A DNA stretch of 64,000 nt from Rhizobium sp. NZLR1 (GCF_017357385.1 NZ_CP071632.1:4338001-4402000); one strand, 5' to 3'; shown: positions 19,433 to 29,531, counted from the stretch's first letter. The notes: generated by a model from the letters alone, not told the origin. Program-made: numbers and translations.

Positions 19433-21052
19433 TCATTGGGGAAGTCCGGCAATGGCATGAGCGAAATCCTCAGCCTCGAACGGTTCCAGATCCTCGACGC
19501 CCTCGCCGATCCCGATGAAATAGACCGGCAGCTTATGCTTGGCGGAAATGGCAACGAGAATGCCGCCGCGCGCCGTGCCGTCGAGCTTGGTCATGATCAG
19601 CCCATTGACGCCGGCGACGTTGCGGAAGATCTCGACCTGGCTGAGCGCATTCTGCCCGGTGGTGGCGTCGAGCGTCTGCAGCACGGTGTGCGGAGCATCG
19701 GGATCGAGCTTGCCAAGCACGCGGACGATCTTCTCGAGCTCGGCCATCAGCTCGGCCTTGTTCTGCAGCCGGCCGGCGGTATCGACGATCAGCACGTCGC
19801 ATTTTTTTGCTTTCGCCAGTTCGAAGGCGTCATAGGCAAGGCCGGCGGCATCGGCGCCGAGTTTGGTGCCGATGAATTCGGATTTCGTCCGGTCGGCCCA
19901 GATTTTCAGCTGCTCGATTGCCGCGGCGCGAAAGGTGTCGCCGGCAGCCAGCATCACCTTCAGCCCGGCGCCGGAGAGCTTCGCCGCGAGTTTGCCGATC
20001 GTCGTCGTCTTGCCGGTGCCGTTGACGCCGACGACGAGGATGACATGCGGCTTGTGCGACAGGTCGAGTTGCAGCGGCTTGGCGACCGGCTTCAGAACCT
20101 TGGCGATTTCGGACGCCATGATCCGGCTGACGTCCTCGCCGGTGACATCCTTGCCATAACGCTCGGAAGCCAGGGTATCGGTGACCCGCATGGCGGTCTC
20201 GACGCCAAGATCGGCCTGGATCAGCAGGTCTTCCAGATCCTGCAGCGTCTCGTCATCAAGCTTGCGCTTGGTAAAGAGCGCGGTGATCTGGCCGGTCAGC
20301 TGCGAGGAGGTGCGTGCAAGGCCGTTGCGCAGGCGCTGGAACCAGCTGAGTTTCGGCTGCGGGAGAATGGGTTCCGGCGCGACGATTGCCGGCCCGGTGG
20401 CAAAGCCTTTGGGAAGACTGGGAGATTCCGGCTTCGGCTGTTCGGCGATCGTCTCGGAAGGCTCGGTGGATGTGATACCCCCCTCTGCCCTGCCGGACAT
20501 CTCACCCACAAGGGGGGAGATCGGCTGAACGGAAATGTCTTCTTCTACATTGATCTCAGCAGAAATTTCCTCTGAGAGCGCTTCTGCGACTTCCGCTGTC
20601 CCTTCGACCGAAGCCGGCGCGTCAGCCTCCGAACGATCTCCCCCCTTGTGGGGGAGATGTCCCGAAGGGACAGAGGGGGGTGCTTCCGCAGCGTTGCCGT
20701 TGGTCGGCTGGGTTTCCGTCTCCGCTTCTGCGGTGGCCTCGGCCTCCAGCAGCGAAAGCGGCACCACACCCATGTCGCTCAACTGGTCAGCAGGGGGCAG
20801 GATAGCGGGTTCGGCATCATCCTCGCCGGCAGGCTCCTCCGCCCCGCCCTGTCCGACATCGGCAGCCGGGCCGCCAGCCGTATCCATTTCCTCGGCGAGA
20901 ACCGGATCATCGGCAAGCGGCAGATGCTCTTCGCGCGAATGCGGCTCAAGTTCTGCTTGCAGCGCCTTTACGTCGACAGTCTCTACCGTATCTGTCTCCG
21001 CCGGCTTGTCCTTGCCGAAGGTGAAGACCTTTTTGATAAAACTGAGCGCCAT
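19433..21052 (-). CDS. ftsY: Signal recognition particle receptor FtsY
   Basis: Membrane-associated SRP GTPase receptor (539 residues) that docks Ffh-bound ribosomes at the translocon. The C-terminal NG domain has G1 GVNGTGKTTTIGKLA, DTAGRLQNK and TKLDGTARGG. The N-terminal 230 residues are the acidic A domain, longer than usual. Two stretches of that domain, about residues 125-141 (PSGHLPHKGGD) and 177-192 (SPLVGEMSGRAEGG), are translated copies of the family-E palindromic repeat found between ccmA and ccmB. ATG 21052 (MALSFIKKVFTFG) is the natural start. mtaB ends 17 bases upstream, so it is co-transcribed with dapF-mtaB. Confidence 0.96.
   Translation of the reverse strand: MALSFIKKVFTFGKDKPAETDTVETVDVKALQAELEPHSREEHLPLADDPVLAEEMDTAGGPAADVGQGGAEEPAGEDDAEPAILPPADQLSDMGVVPLSLLEAEATAEAETETQPTNGNAAEAPPSVPSGHLPHKGGDRSEADAPASVEGTAEVAEALSEEISAEINVEEDISVQPISPLVGEMSGRAEGGITSTEPSETIAEQPKPESPSLPKGFATGPAIVAPEPILPQPKLSWFQRLRNGLARTSSQLTGQITALFTKRKLDDETLQDLEDLLIQADLGVETAMRVTDTLASERYGKDVTGEDVSRIMASEIAKVLKPVAKPLQLDLSHKPHVILVVGVNGTGKTTTIGKLAAKLSGAGLKVMLAAGDTFRAAAIEQLKIWADRTKSEFIGTKLGADAAGLAYDAFELAKAKKCDVLIVDTAGRLQNKAELMAELEKIVRVLGKLDPDAPHTVLQTLDATTGQNALSQVEIFRNVAGVNGLIMTKLDGTARGGILVAISAKHKLPVYFIGIGEGVEDLEPFEAEDFAHAIAGLPQ
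20478..20680. repeat. Family-E inverted repeat inside the ftsY coding sequence
   Basis: The arms at 20478-20524 and 20634-20680 match those of the ccmA-ccmB repeat (CCCCCCTCTGCCCTGCCGG... and its inverse) with a few changes. The spacer is about 110 bp. Both arms are read through in frame by ftsY. Confidence 0.9.
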
Positions 21053-21069
21053 GGGGATTCCGTGAGAAG

Positions 21070-22344
21070 TCAGGCCGCCTCTGCGGCCGTCAATTGCATG
21101 TCGAGATGCTTGCCATTGTGGCCGGTGATCGTGGCCGGCACAAGTTCGCCGGGACGAAGGCCGGGTGCCGCGGCAAGCGTGAAGTTTTCCGTATGCGCCA
21201 GGCCGCTGTTTTCGACAAGCAGCCATTGCCGGCTGCCGATCATGCTGTCGAGATGGGCTTGATGGAGCCTATGTCCAGTGGCACGCAGCCTGGCGGCGCG
21301 CTCCTTGACCTGCGACCGGTCGAGCTGCGGCATGCGGGCTGCCGGCGTGCCGGGACGGGGGCTGTAGGGGAAGACGTGCAGATGCGCGATGTCGGCCTCT
21401 TCGGCCAGCCGCACGGCATTTTCGAACATCTCTTCGGTTTCGGTGGGAAAGCCGGCGATCATGTCGGCGCCGAAGCTCATATTGGGGCGAAGGCGGCGCG
21501 CCTCCTCGATGAAACGCAGCGCATCGGCGCGCAAATGTCGGCGCTTCATCCGCTTCAGGATCATGTCGTCGCCATGCTGCAGCGACAGATGCAGGTGCGG
21601 CATGAAGCGGGACTCGTCGGCGATGAGATCCATCAGGTGGGCATCGGCCTCGATGCTGTCGATCGAGGAAAGCCGCAGGCGGCGAATATCCGGAAGCTGT
21701 TTCAGCAGCGTCTTCGCCAGAAATCCGAGCGTCGGCGCCCCCGGCAGATCGCCGCCATAACTTGTGGCGTCGACGCCGGTCAGCACGATCTCGCGATACC
21801 CGCTGTCGACGAGCTTGCGGGCCTGGTCGACGACCGCTCCCATCGGCACGGAGCGGGAATTGCCGCGGCCATAGGGGATGATGCAGAAGGTGCAGCGGTG
21901 GTCGCAGCCATTCTGCACCTGGATAAAGGCGCGCACATGGCCGTCGATATGCCTGACCATCTGCGGCGCCGTCGCCTTGACGCTCATGATATCGTTGACA
22001 CGGAGTTTCTCTTCGGCCGAAACGCCGAAGTCCGGCAGGCTGCGATAGGAGCCGCTCGAAAGCTTCTCCTCGTTGCCGAGCACGGCATCGACCTCTGCCA
22101 TCGCGGCGAAGGTCTCTTTCTCAGTCTGTGCGGCGCAGCCGGTGACGATGATGCGGGCATGCGGATTGTCGCGTCGCACCCGGCGGATCGCCTGGCGGGC
22201 CTGGCGCACAGCCTCACCGGTGACCGCACAAGTATTGACCAGGACGGCGTTGTTGAGCCCGGCCTTCTCAGCCTGCGCCTTCATCACTTCCGATTCATAT
22301 GTGTTGAGGCGGCAGCCGAAGGTAATGACCTCGATGCCGCTCAC
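21070..22344 (-). CDS. mtaB: tRNA (N(6)-L-threonylcarbamoyladenosine(37)-C(2))-methylthiotransferase MtaB
   Basis: Radical-SAM methylthiotransferase (424 residues) that converts t6A37 to ms2t6A37 in tRNA. The N-terminal UPF0004 domain supplies Cys 11, 39 and 70 (FGCRLN, NTCAVTG, TGCAAQ). The radical-SAM motif CDHRCTFC is at residues 147-154, and the C-terminal TRAM region closes the protein. FGCRLN rather than the MiaB version points to MtaB. The start is the GTG at 22344, whose GTGA overlaps the dapF stop. The frame is open upstream to 23022 only as a shadow of dapF. Confidence 0.93.
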   Translation of the reverse strand: MSGIEVITFGCRLNTYESEVMKAQAEKAGLNNAVLVNTCAVTGEAVRQARQAIRRVRRDNPHARIIVTGCAAQTEKETFAAMAEVDAVLGNEEKLSSGSYRSLPDFGVSAEEKLRVNDIMSVKATAPQMVRHIDGHVRAFIQVQNGCDHRCTFCIIPYGRGNSRSVPMGAVVDQARKLVDSGYREIVLTGVDATSYGGDLPGAPTLGFLAKTLLKQLPDIRRLRLSSIDSIEADAHLMDLIADESRFMPHLHLSLQHGDDMILKRMKRRHLRADALRFIEEARRLRPNMSFGADMIAGFPTETEEMFENAVRLAEEADIAHLHVFPYSPRPGTPAARMPQLDRSQVKERAARLRATGHRLHQAHLDSMIGSRQWLLVENSGLAHTENFTLAAAPGLRPGELVPATITGHNGKHLDMQLTAAEAA

Positions 22345-23246
22345 TGTGCCTCCGCCTCTGGGGTACCATCGCGTGACCAGAGACCGGTCGAAGGATCGAC
22401 CCTGCCCGACCATTCCCATTCGGCTGGGCCGGTCATGATGACATGGTCGTCGCGCTCGCGCCATTCGATCGAAAGCGTGGCCGGCGGCTTGGCGCTTGCG
22501 ACGTTGACCGTCACCTTGCGGCCGGTGCGGCCGGTGCGTGCGGCGCTGACAGCGGCGGAACAGGCCGCCGAGCCGCAGGCGAGCGTCAGCCCGGCGCCGC
22601 GCTCCCAGGTGCGCGTCGTGATCGATGTCGGCGAGGTCACCTGCGCCAGCGTGATATTGGCGCGCTCGGGAAACATCGGATGGTTTTCCAGCAGCGGTCC
22701 GAAGCGGGCGAGATCGTGGGACATCACGTCCCGATCCACCCAGAAGATCGCATGCGGATTGCCCATCGACATCACCGAGGGCGAATGCAGCACCGGATTG
22801 TCGATCGGTCCGATCTGTAGTTCGATGCGGCTGGTATCGTGGAATTCTTCGGCGAGCGGGATCCTGTTCCAATCGAACACCGGCCGGCCCATATCTACCG
22901 AGACCGTCCCGTCCTCGTGCTCGACGGCGTTGAGGATGCCGGCGACCGTCTGGAAGGTGAAGGCCTTCCGGCCGGTCTCGGCGGCCAGCGCCTGCACGAC
23001 GCAGCGCGTGCCGTTGCCGCAAGCCTGCGCCTTCGAACCGTCGGAATTCAAGATATCGATGAAGGCGTCGGTGCCCTCGGCCTTCGGATCATGGATCGCC
23101 ATGATCTGGTCGAACTCGGTCTGCGGATCGACATTGAGCGCAACCGCCGCCGCAGGCGTCACCTTGTCCGGCCGGCCGCGCATGTCGACAACCAGGATCT
23201 TGTTGCCAAGCCCGTTCATCCTCGCGAATTCGACCGTTGCGCTCAT
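22341..23246 (-). CDS. dapF: Diaminopimelate epimerase
   Basis: Converts LL- to meso-diaminopimelate for lysine and peptidoglycan synthesis, in the cytoplasm. Length is 301 residues. The two catalytic cysteines lie in QACGNGTRC (Cys 76) and LACGSAAC (Cys 224), the pair used for proton exchange. The N-terminal [14 protein letters not shown] is typical of the family. It is the first gene of the dapF-mtaB-ftsY-yciB-DUF2585 run, each closely spaced or overlapping the next. Confidence 0.96.
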   Translation of the reverse strand: MSATVEFARMNGLGNKILVVDMRGRPDKVTPAAAVALNVDPQTEFDQIMAIHDPKAEGTDAFIDILNSDGSKAQACGNGTRCVVQALAAETGRKAFTFQTVAGILNAVEHEDGTVSVDMGRPVFDWNRIPLAEEFHDTSRIELQIGPIDNPVLHSPSVMSMGNPHAIFWVDRDVMSHDLARFGPLLENHPMFPERANITLAQVTSPTSITTRTWERGAGLTLACGSAACSAAVSAARTGRTGRKVTVNVASAKPPATLSIEWRERDDHVIMTGPAEWEWSGRVDPSTGLWSRDGTPEAEAQ

Positions 23247-23358
23247 GATATCATCCGTCCGTCTTTCCGGTGTATATGGCGGAAATGCGAAAGAATTACC
23301 AGTGGGATGAGTGCCGGGCAGACGCTGTGGCCCGCCGACCCTTCAAGCCGGTTCGGCT

Positions 23359-23562
23359 TTACCGCTCGGCGCCGTCTGGATCGAAGGACGCGGCATGCGC
23401 CTCGACAATAGCTGCGGTGATGACCTTTCTCAGCTCGTAGACCAGCGAGCGGGACCGCTTGCGATCCAGATCCTGTGCCGCCTTTGCAAGGTTCAGGCCT
23501 TCGTTCAAAACAATATGATGGGCCCGCGCCAGCGCCCAGCTCTCAATATCAGGATTTAACAT
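23359..23562 (-). CDS. Small hypothetical protein
   Basis: Protein of 67 residues read from ATG 23562 (MLNPDIESWALARAHHIVLNE); the frame is open to 23592. It is helical and charged, with a KAAQDLDRKRSRSLVYELRKVITAA segment that could be amphipathic. There is no signal peptide. Codon use resembles neighbouring genes, which supports a real gene, but I do not recognise a family. It lies between dapF and ffh on its own. Confidence 0.55.
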   Translation of the reverse strand: MLNPDIESWALARAHHIVLNEGLNLAKAAQDLDRKRSRSLVYELRKVITAAIVEAHAASFDPDGAER

Positions 23563-24085
23563 TCGATATCTCCGCCGATTCATCGGCATCAAGGATATTC
23601 ACGAATCATTTTACAGGACGCACTTAAGTAGAAAGTAGAATCACAAGCGGAATAATTTGCAACTGGCCGCTACAGCGAATTCGAACGACTGAGCGGAATT
23701 TTGAGCGGTAAAATCTGAAAACCGGCAGAATTCGCCGGCAGAATCGCAAGTCCAATACATCGGTTCAATCGACGATCGACTGCGTTGTTTCTTCAGGACG
23801 GCACCGTCGCGTACGCCGACATCACGCGACTTCTGAAAAATCGCGACGAGCCGTTGCCCCATCTGCCTTGACTTTCCCGCGCGTTTCCTGTTTATCCCGC
23901 CCAATCCGCGACGAGCCGCATGACTCCGAGCCGCCGACCGGGACCTGAGATCCCGGAGGTCAACACCCGACAGCGCGATGCGCCCTCGGGTGCTTTTTGG
24001 CTTTGCGTCTTGTTTTCGTCAAGGAAAAGCACGACGTTTCCGGGCATATCCGACCCCCCGCCCGAAACGTATCAAGGAAGAGCCG
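23563..24085. other. Intergenic region upstream of ffh
   Basis: About 520 bases are without a supported gene. The part at 23600-23720 is AT-rich and could hold promoters. The last 150 bases contain two consecutive hairpins (GGGACCTGAGATCCC at about 23940-23954, and the one listed at 23964-23998). I looked for a 4.5S RNA near ffh and did not find one. Confidence 0.45.
23964..23998 (+). terminator. Hairpin with T-run in the ffh leader
   Basis: CACCCGA (23964-23970) pairs with TCGGGTG (23986-23992) and is followed by CTTTTT. It looks like an intrinsic terminator about 90 bases before the ffh start. It may end a short upstream transcript or act as an attenuator. Confidence 0.55.
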
Positions 24086-25672
24086 ATGTTTGAAAACCTC
24101 CAGGACCGTCTTGGATCCATTCTGAATGGACTGACAGGCCGTGGCGCGCTTTCGGAAGCCGATGTTTCCGCAGCGCTGCGCGAGGTTCGCCGTGCTTTGC
24201 TGGAGGCGGACGTCGCTCTCGACGTCGTGCGCTCCTTTACCGACCGCGTGCGTGAAAAGGCCGTCGGCGCCGAGATCCTGAAGTCGATCAAGCCCGGCCA
24301 GATGGTCGTCAAGATCGTCCATGACGAACTGATCGAGATGCTGGGCGGCGAAGGTGTCGGCATCGACCTGCATGCGGCGGCCCCCGTCGTCGTCATGATG
24401 GTCGGCCTGCAGGGCTCCGGCAAGACGACGACGACGGCCAAGATCGCCCACCGCCTGTCGACGCGCGATAAGAAGAAAGTGCTGATGGCGTCGCTCGACA
24501 CGCGCCGTCCGGCAGCCCAGGAGCAACTTCGCCAGCTCGGCGCCCAGGCCAATATCGACACGCTGCCTGTCATATCAGGCCAGTCGCCGACCGATATCGC
24601 CGCCCGCGCCGTCCAGGCGGCCAAGCTCGGCGGCCATGACGTCGTCATCCTCGATACCGCCGGCCGCACCCATATCGACGAGCCCTTGATGGCCGAGATG
24701 GCCGACATCAAGAAGCGCTCGAACCCGCATGAAATCCTGCTGGTCGCCGACAGCCTCACCGGTCAGGACGCCGTCAACCTCGCCCGCAGTTTCGACGAGC
24801 GCGTCGGCATCACCGGCCTGGTGCTGACCCGCATGGACGGCGACGGTCGCGGCGGTGCTGCCCTTTCGATGCGCGCCGTCACCGGCAAGCCGATCAAGCT
24901 GATCGGCGTCGGCGAGAAGATGAGCGAGCTCGAGGAGTTCCATCCCCGCCGCATCGCTGACCGCATCCTCGGCATGGGCGACATCGTTTCGCTCGTCGAG
25001 CGCGCGGCCGAGAATATCGACGCCGAGAAGGCGGCCGCCATGGCCGCCAAGATGGCCAAGGGCAAATTCGACCTTGACGACCTCGCCGACCAGCTGCGCC
25101 AGATGCAGAAGATGGGCGGTATGGGCGGCATTATGGGGATGATGCCCGGCATGTCGGGCATGAAGGACAAGATGGCCGCAGCCGGCCTCGACGACCGGCT
25201 TTTCGGCCGTCAGATCGCCATCATCCAGTCGATGACCAAGGCCGAGCGCACCAATCCCGACCTGCTCAAGCATTCGCGCAAGAAGCGCATCGCCGCCGGC
25301 TCCGGCACCGATGCCGCCGCCATCAACAAACTTCTGAAGATGCACCGCCAGATGGCGGACATGATGAAGATGATGGGCGGCAAGGGCAAAGGCGGCATGA
25401 TGAAGCAGATGATGGGCGGCCTTGCCGGCAAGATGGGGCTTGGCGGTGGCATGGGCGGTATGGGTGGCGGTATGCCCGATCTCTCGAATATCGATCCCCG
25501 GCAGCTCGAAGCCTTGCAGAAGCAGGCAGAAGCGGCGGGACTTGGAAAGCCGGGTGGGGGTATGCCCGGTCTCGGCGGTCTGCCGGGTGGTTTGTCGGGC
25601 CTCGGCGGCGCCAAGCTGCCGGGCCTTGGCGGTGGTTTCCCGGGATTGCCCGGATTGCCGAAGAAGAAGTGA
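24086..25672 (+). CDS. ffh: Signal recognition particle protein Ffh
   Basis: SRP54 GTPase (528 residues) that binds signal sequences and SRP RNA. N-terminal four-helix bundle, then the G domain with GLQGSGKTTTTAKIA, DTAGRTHID and TRMDGDGRGG. The methionine-rich M domain starts near residue 325 (MQKMGGMGGIMGMMPGM) and includes the RNA-binding loop region RTNPDLLKHSRKKRIAAGSG. The C-terminus is extended by about 70 residues rich in Gly, Met, Pro and Leu (GGLPGGLSGLGG repeats). ATG 24086 with AAGGAAG is the start. It leads the cluster chorismate mutase-rpsP-rimM-trmD-rplS. Confidence 0.97.
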   Translation: MFENLQDRLGSILNGLTGRGALSEADVSAALREVRRALLEADVALDVVRSFTDRVREKAVGAEILKSIKPGQMVVKIVHDELIEMLGGEGVGIDLHAAAPVVVMMVGLQGSGKTTTTAKIAHRLSTRDKKKVLMASLDTRRPAAQEQLRQLGAQANIDTLPVISGQSPTDIAARAVQAAKLGGHDVVILDTAGRTHIDEPLMAEMADIKKRSNPHEILLVADSLTGQDAVNLARSFDERVGITGLVLTRMDGDGRGGAALSMRAVTGKPIKLIGVGEKMSELEEFHPRRIADRILGMGDIVSLVERAAENIDAEKAAAMAAKMAKGKFDLDDLADQLRQMQKMGGMGGIMGMMPGMSGMKDKMAAAGLDDRLFGRQIAIIQSMTKAERTNPDLLKHSRKKRIAAGSGTDAAAINKLLKMHRQMADMMKMMGGKGKGGMMKQMMGGLAGKMGLGGGMGGMGGGMPDLSNIDPRQLEALQKQAEAAGLGKPGGGMPGLGGLPGGLSGLGGAKLPGLGGGFPGLPGLPKKK

Positions 25673-25688
25673 AAGGATCGCTTGCCCC

Positions 25689-26009
25689 ATGATTGATCCA
25701 AACGTCAAAGCCCAGCTCGCGAGCTATCGTCAGTCGATCGACAACATCGATGCCGCTCTCGTGCACATGCTGGCCGAACGCTTCCGCTGCACCAAAGAGG
25801 TCGGCGTGCTGAAGGCCAAATACAATCTGCCGCCGGCCGACCCGGCGCGCGAGGAATACCAGATCGAACGCCTTCGCCAGCTGGCGAAGGCTGCCAATCT
25901 GGACCCGGATTTCGCCGAGAAGTTCCTGAACTTCGTCATCAAGGAAGTCATCCGGCATCATGAGCAGATCGCTGCGGATCACGCTGAGCAGAGCGCCGCA
26001 GCCCGATAA
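25689..26009 (+). CDS. Chorismate mutase (AroQ type)
   Basis: Monofunctional all-helical chorismate mutase of 106 residues, converting chorismate to prephenate for Phe and Tyr. The pattern matches AroQ: YRQSIDNIDAALVHMLAERFRCTKEVGVLKAKYNLPPADPAREEYQ split over helices 1-2, with Arg 25, Lys 36 and the C-terminal IKEVIRHHEQI. No export signal. It starts 16 bases after ffh and is followed by rpsP after 45 bases, a common arrangement in rhizobia. Confidence 0.93.
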   Translation: MIDPNVKAQLASYRQSIDNIDAALVHMLAERFRCTKEVGVLKAKYNLPPADPAREEYQIERLRQLAKAANLDPDFAEKFLNFVIKEVIRHHEQIAADHAEQSAAAR

Positions 26010-26054
26010 CCCCGCCTAATCAGGCGATCAAGAAAAGCCTAAGGAGTAAAGAAC

Positions 26055-26426
26055 ATGGCACTGAAAATTCGTCTCGCCCGCGGTGGCTCCAAGAAGCGCC
26101 CGTACTACCACGTCGTTCTCGCCGATGCGCGCAGCCCGCGTGACGGCCGCTTCCTCGAAAGCCTCGGTTCCTGGAACCCGATGCTTGCCAAGGACGATGA
26201 GAAGCGCGTTCAGCTGAACGCCGAGCGTATCAAGCATTGGATCGAACAAGGCGCCCAGCCGACCGATCGCGTTCTGCGCTTCCTCGATGAAGCCGGCGTT
26301 GCCAAGCGCGAAGTCAAGAACAACCCGGTCAAGGCAAAGCCTGGCAAGCGCGCCCAGGAACGCGCCGCCGAAAAGGCTCAGAAGGTTGCTGACGCCGACG
26401 CTGCTGCTGCCGACGCCGCGGAATAA
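26055..26426 (+). CDS. rpsP: 30S ribosomal protein S16
   Basis: Primary 30S assembly protein, 123 residues. The conserved N-terminus [20 protein letters not shown] and the [12 protein letters not shown] segment are unmistakable. An Ala/Lys-rich tail of about 40 residues ([22 protein letters not shown]) extends past the usual bacterial length, as in other Rhizobiales. Ribosome site AAGGAGTAAAGAAC. A good terminator follows at 26446. Confidence 0.98.
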   Translation: MALKIRLARGGSKKRPYYHVVLADARSPRDGRFLESLGSWNPMLAKDDEKRVQLNAERIKHWIEQGAQPTDRVLRFLDEAGVAKREVKNNPVKAKPGKRAQERAAEKAQKVADADAAAADAAE

Positions 26427-26445
26427 TCGGGACAGTCCCTTATCG

Positions 26446-26478
26446 AACGGGCGGCATGGCGACATGCCGCCCGTTTTC
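26446..26478 (+). terminator. Rho-independent terminator between rpsP and rimM
   Basis: The 13-bp stem AACGGGCGGCATG/CATGCCGCCCGTT with loop GCGA (26446-26475) is followed by TTTTC-type sequence. It would separate ffh-rpsP from rimM-trmD transcripts, at least in part. Confidence 0.85.
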
Positions 26479-26540
26479 GTTTCCAATCGTCCGCACTTCG
26501 TTTATGAGAAACTGACTTTCGGCTTCACATGAAGGAACCC

Positions 26541-27110
26541 ATGACAAAGCTTGAAAACCCCGTTCTGATGGCAACGATCGGTGGCGCGCAAGGCCTCCGG
26601 GGAGAGGTGCGTGCCAAGGCCTACACAGCCGATCCGAGCTCACTTGGCGACTACGGCCACCTGCACAGCATGGACGGCCGCAGCTTCGAAGTGCTGGAAA
26701 TCCGCGAGACGAAGAATATCGTCGTCGTCCGTTTCCGCGGCGTCAACGACCGCAATGCCGCCGAGGCGCTGAACGGGCTTGAGCTCTATATCGAGCGCGA
26801 CAACCTGCCGGACGAAGAACTGGAGGACGACGAGTTCTACTATGCCGATCTCGAAGGTCTCGAAGCACGCGACGACAAGGGCGTCAGCTATGGCACGGTC
26901 ACCGGCGTCTTCGATTTCGGCGGCGGCGACCTGCTGGAACTCAAGGGTCCGGGCAAACGCCCGGTGCTAATCCCCTTCTCCGAAGCCTCGGTGCTGGAGA
27001 TCGATCTCGAGGCCGGAACGCTGCTGATCGATCCACTGGCGGCAGGGCTGGTCGACGATTCCGAAGAGCTTTCGAAATTCACCGCGGACAAGCCGAAAAA
27101 GAAGAAGTAA
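26541..27110 (+). CDS. rimM: Ribosome maturation factor RimM
   Basis: 16S rRNA processing factor (189 residues) that binds S19 and helps mature the 30S head. The N-terminal barrel shows [19 protein letters not shown], and the C-terminal PRC-barrel part contains [16 protein letters not shown] and [11 protein letters not shown]. Two starts are possible, ATG 26529 and ATG 26541. The second (MTKLENP) has AAGGAA directly in front and matches the rhizobial homologue as I recall it. trmD starts 4 bases after the stop. Confidence 0.95.
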   Translation: MTKLENPVLMATIGGAQGLRGEVRAKAYTADPSSLGDYGHLHSMDGRSFEVLEIRETKNIVVVRFRGVNDRNAAEALNGLELYIERDNLPDEELEDDEFYYADLEGLEARDDKGVSYGTVTGVFDFGGGDLLELKGPGKRPVLIPFSEASVLEIDLEAGTLLIDPLAAGLVDDSEELSKFTADKPKKKK

Positions 27111-27114
27111 CGCC

Positions 27115-27816
27115 ATGGCCTTCCGGGCGAGCGTGCTGACACTCTATCCGGAAATGTTTCCGGGGCATCTGGGCTTCTCGCTCGCCGGCAAGGCGATGGA
27201 GCGAGGGCAATGGTCGCTGGATGCAGTGCAAATCCGCGACTTCGCCACCGACAGGCACCGCACCGTCGACGACACTCCGGCTGGCGGCGGCGCCGGCATG
27301 GTGCTGAAACCCGACGTTCTCGCCCGTGCGATCGACAGCACCGCGGAAAATGATACCCGCCCGCGCCTGCTGATGAGCCCGCGCGGCCGGCCGCTGACGC
27401 AGGAGCGCGTACGCGAGCTTGCGGCCGGCAACGGCGTCATCATCGTCTGCGGCCGCTTTGAGGGCGTCGACCAGCGAGTGATCGAGGCGCGCGGACTGGA
27501 AGAGGTCTCGATCGGCGACTACGTGCTATCAGGCGGCGAGCCGGCGGCGCTGATCGTGCTCGACGCGATCATCCGCATCCTGCCCGGTGTCATGGGCAAC
27601 GATCTTTCCGGCCTGCACGAAAGCTTCGAAGGCGGCCTTCTGGAACATCCCCACTATACCCGGCCGCAGGCTTGGGAAGGCCGGGAAATCCCCGCCATTC
27701 TCACCTCGGGCAACCACGGCGCCATCGAAAAATGGCGGCATCAGGAGGCGGTGCGGCTGACGCGGGAGCGACGGCCGGACCTGCTCGAAAAAGCTGAGAG
27801 TGACAAAAACGGCTGA
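27115..27816 (+). CDS. trmD: tRNA (guanine(37)-N(1))-methyltransferase TrmD
   Basis: SPOUT-class methyltransferase (233 residues) making m1G37, which prevents frameshifting. Knot-region motifs are [46 protein letters not shown] split across the fold, and [10 protein letters not shown] near the C-terminus. It is immediately downstream of rimM. rplS follows after a 213-base gap. Confidence 0.97.
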   Translation: MAFRASVLTLYPEMFPGHLGFSLAGKAMERGQWSLDAVQIRDFATDRHRTVDDTPAGGGAGMVLKPDVLARAIDSTAENDTRPRLLMSPRGRPLTQERVRELAAGNGVIIVCGRFEGVDQRVIEARGLEEVSIGDYVLSGGEPAALIVLDAIIRILPGVMGNDLSGLHESFEGGLLEHPHYTRPQAWEGREIPAILTSGNHGAIEKWRHQEAVRLTRERRPDLLEKAESDKNG

Positions 27817-28029
27817 TTTCACGGCCTTTTTCACAAAAATGTCGTGCGAGGGATGACAAGCCCTGGGCTTTGGTGTATTGGCGCACGCGGAAATGGGGTT
27901 TATCCCCGTCTGCCAGCAAACAAAGAATGGCGAACCCGCTCCCGCCCGAAAGGGCAAAGTCCCGAGGCCAGTTCCAAAGGATCAGTGTCGAGCGCTCTGG
28001 CTGTTTCAGAAGAACCAAAGGTTAAGACG

Positions 28030-28572
28030 ATGAACATCATTCAGCAGCTTGAGGCCGAACAGGTCGCCAAGATCGAAGCCAAGCGCACGCTTCCAGAATT
28101 TTCCCCGGGCGACACCCTCCGCGTCAACGTGAAGGTCACGGAAGGCACCCGTACCCGCGTTCAGGCCTATGAAGGCGTCTGCATCGCCCGCTCCGGCGGC
28201 GGCCTGCAGGAAAACTTCACGGTCCGCAAGATCTCGTACGGCGAAGGCGTCGAGCGCGTATTCCCGGTTTACTCGCCGATGATCGAAAGCGTCGACGTCG
28301 TTCGCCGTGGTAAGGTCCGTCGCGCCAAGCTTTATTACCTGCGCGACCGTCGCGGCAAGTCTGCCCGTATTGTTGAAGACACCGGCGTCCGCGCCCGCAA
28401 GCTTAACGACGCCGAGCGCGCCGCCATTGCCGAGGAAAAGGCACGCATCGAAGCTGAAAAGGTTGCAGCAGCCCAGGCGCTCGCCGCCGAGAAGGCAGTA
28501 GCAGAAGCAGCGGAAGCCAAGGCCGCTGCTGAAGCAGCAGCCGCTGCCGCCGCGGAACCGGCAGCAGAATAA
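28030..28572 (+). CDS. rplS: 50S ribosomal protein L19
   Basis: Ribosomal protein at the 30S-50S interface. The L19 core spans about residues 1-118 ([39 protein letters not shown]). Some 60 extra residues, almost only Ala, Glu and Lys, form a long C-terminal helix, making 180 residues against about 115 in E. coli; this is typical of Rhizobiales. ATG 28030 ([11 protein letters not shown]) is the start; the frame is open upstream but reads the 213-base leader. A strong terminator follows. Confidence 0.97.
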   Translation: MNIIQQLEAEQVAKIEAKRTLPEFSPGDTLRVNVKVTEGTRTRVQAYEGVCIARSGGGLQENFTVRKISYGEGVERVFPVYSPMIESVDVVRRGKVRRAKLYYLRDRRGKSARIVEDTGVRARKLNDAERAAIAEEKARIEAEKVAAAQALAAEKAVAEAAEAKAAAEAAAAAAAEPAAE

Positions 28573-28617
28573 CATCTGCGTGACGCAGTCTTTGCTTGAA
28601 GCAAAATTCTTTGCTTG

Positions 28618-28649
28618 AAAAGGCGGCCTTCGGGTCGCCTTTTCTATTT
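28618..28649 (+). terminator. Rho-independent terminator after rplS
   Basis: AAAAGGCG/CGCCTTTT (28618-28625 with 28636-28643) with an inner GCC-TTCG-GGT cap is followed by a CTATTTTTT tract. It lies 46 bases past the rplS stop. Confidence 0.9.
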
Positions 28650-28733
28650 TTTGCTTCGGCGTGCAGCAGGCGGCCTTGCCTCGGACCTATCTTCCATGAC
28701 AGTTTTTGCCGTTCAATTTTAGGGAACCGATCA

Positions 28734-29531
28734 ATGTTGTTTCGCCGCACCGTTCTTGCGAGCTTCGCCGCCCTTAGTCTTCTGCCGCTCGCCGCAATGG
28801 CCGCTGCGCTGCCCGATCTAGGCGGCAAGAGCGTCGTCGTCGTTACCGAGAACGCCTATCCGCCGCTGCAATTCGTGGATCCGAAATCCGGCAAGCCGAT
28901 CGGCTGGGAATATGATGCGATGAACGAGATCGCCAAGCGCCTGAATTTCAAGGTCGAGTATCAGAACACCAGCTGGGACGCGATGATCCAGGCGGTTTCC
29001 GACGGCCAGTACAATATCGGCATGACCGGCATTACCATCAAGGAAGACCGCAAGCAGAAGGTCGATTTCTCCGACCCCTATATGCGCTCGCAACAGTTCA
29101 TGCTGGTGCGCGGCGACGAGAAGCGTTTCACCGAGGCCAAGTCCTTCGGCGCATTCAAGGACGGCCTGGTCGGCGCGCAACCCGGCACGACGCCTTTCTA
29201 TACCGCTGTCTATGAAGTGCTCGACGGCAACGAACAGAACCCGCGCATCAAGCTGTTCGAAACCTTCGGCGCCACCGTCCAGGCCCTGAAGGCCGGCGAC
29301 GTCGACGTCGTGTTGACAGACGGCACTGCCGGCAAGGGTTATGTCGATGCCTCGGGCGGCGCCCTGAAACTGATCGGCGAGCCGCTCGGCACCGAGGATT
29401 TCGGCTTCATTTTCCCGAAGGGCTCCGATCTCGTCGCCCCGGTCAATGCCGCCATCGCCGCTCTCAAGGCCGACGGCACGCTGGATGCGCTGAACAAGAA
29501 GTGGTTCCTCGACTACAAGATGGGCGAATGA
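28734..29531 (+). CDS. Amino-acid-type ABC transporter substrate-binding protein
   Basis: Periplasmic binding protein (265 residues) of family 3 (polar amino acid type). The signal peptide [24 protein letters not shown] is followed by [20 protein letters not shown] and [20 protein letters not shown], then [22 protein letters not shown], the classic SBP_bac_3 sequence, and a C-terminal [19 protein letters not shown] 28734 is chosen for the signal peptide and the AGGGA upstream. The permease follows after 16 bases. The ligand cannot be read from the sequence. Confidence 0.93.
   Translation: MLFRRTVLASFAALSLLPLAAMAAALPDLGGKSVVVVTENAYPPLQFVDPKSGKPIGWEYDAMNEIAKRLNFKVEYQNTSWDAMIQAVSDGQYNIGMTGITIKEDRKQKVDFSDPYMRSQQFMLVRGDEKRFTEAKSFGAFKDGLVGAQPGTTPFYTAVYEVLDGNEQNPRIKLFETFGATVQALKAGDVDVVLTDGTAGKGYVDASGGALKLIGEPLGTEDFGFIFPKGSDLVAPVNAAIAALKADGTLDALNKKWFLDYKMGE

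Noticed and set aside
18743..20575. 610-codon open frame on the plus strand
   Set aside because: It is antisense to yciB and ftsY, which have strong family motifs; the translated product has none.
23641..23904. 87-codon minus-strand frame upstream of ffh
   Set aside because: No ribosome site, no family and codon use unlike neighbours.
23593..24085. Possible 4.5S (SRP) RNA beside ffh
   Set aside because: The conserved SRP RNA tip (GGAAGCAG-type motif in an internal-loop hairpin) was not found.
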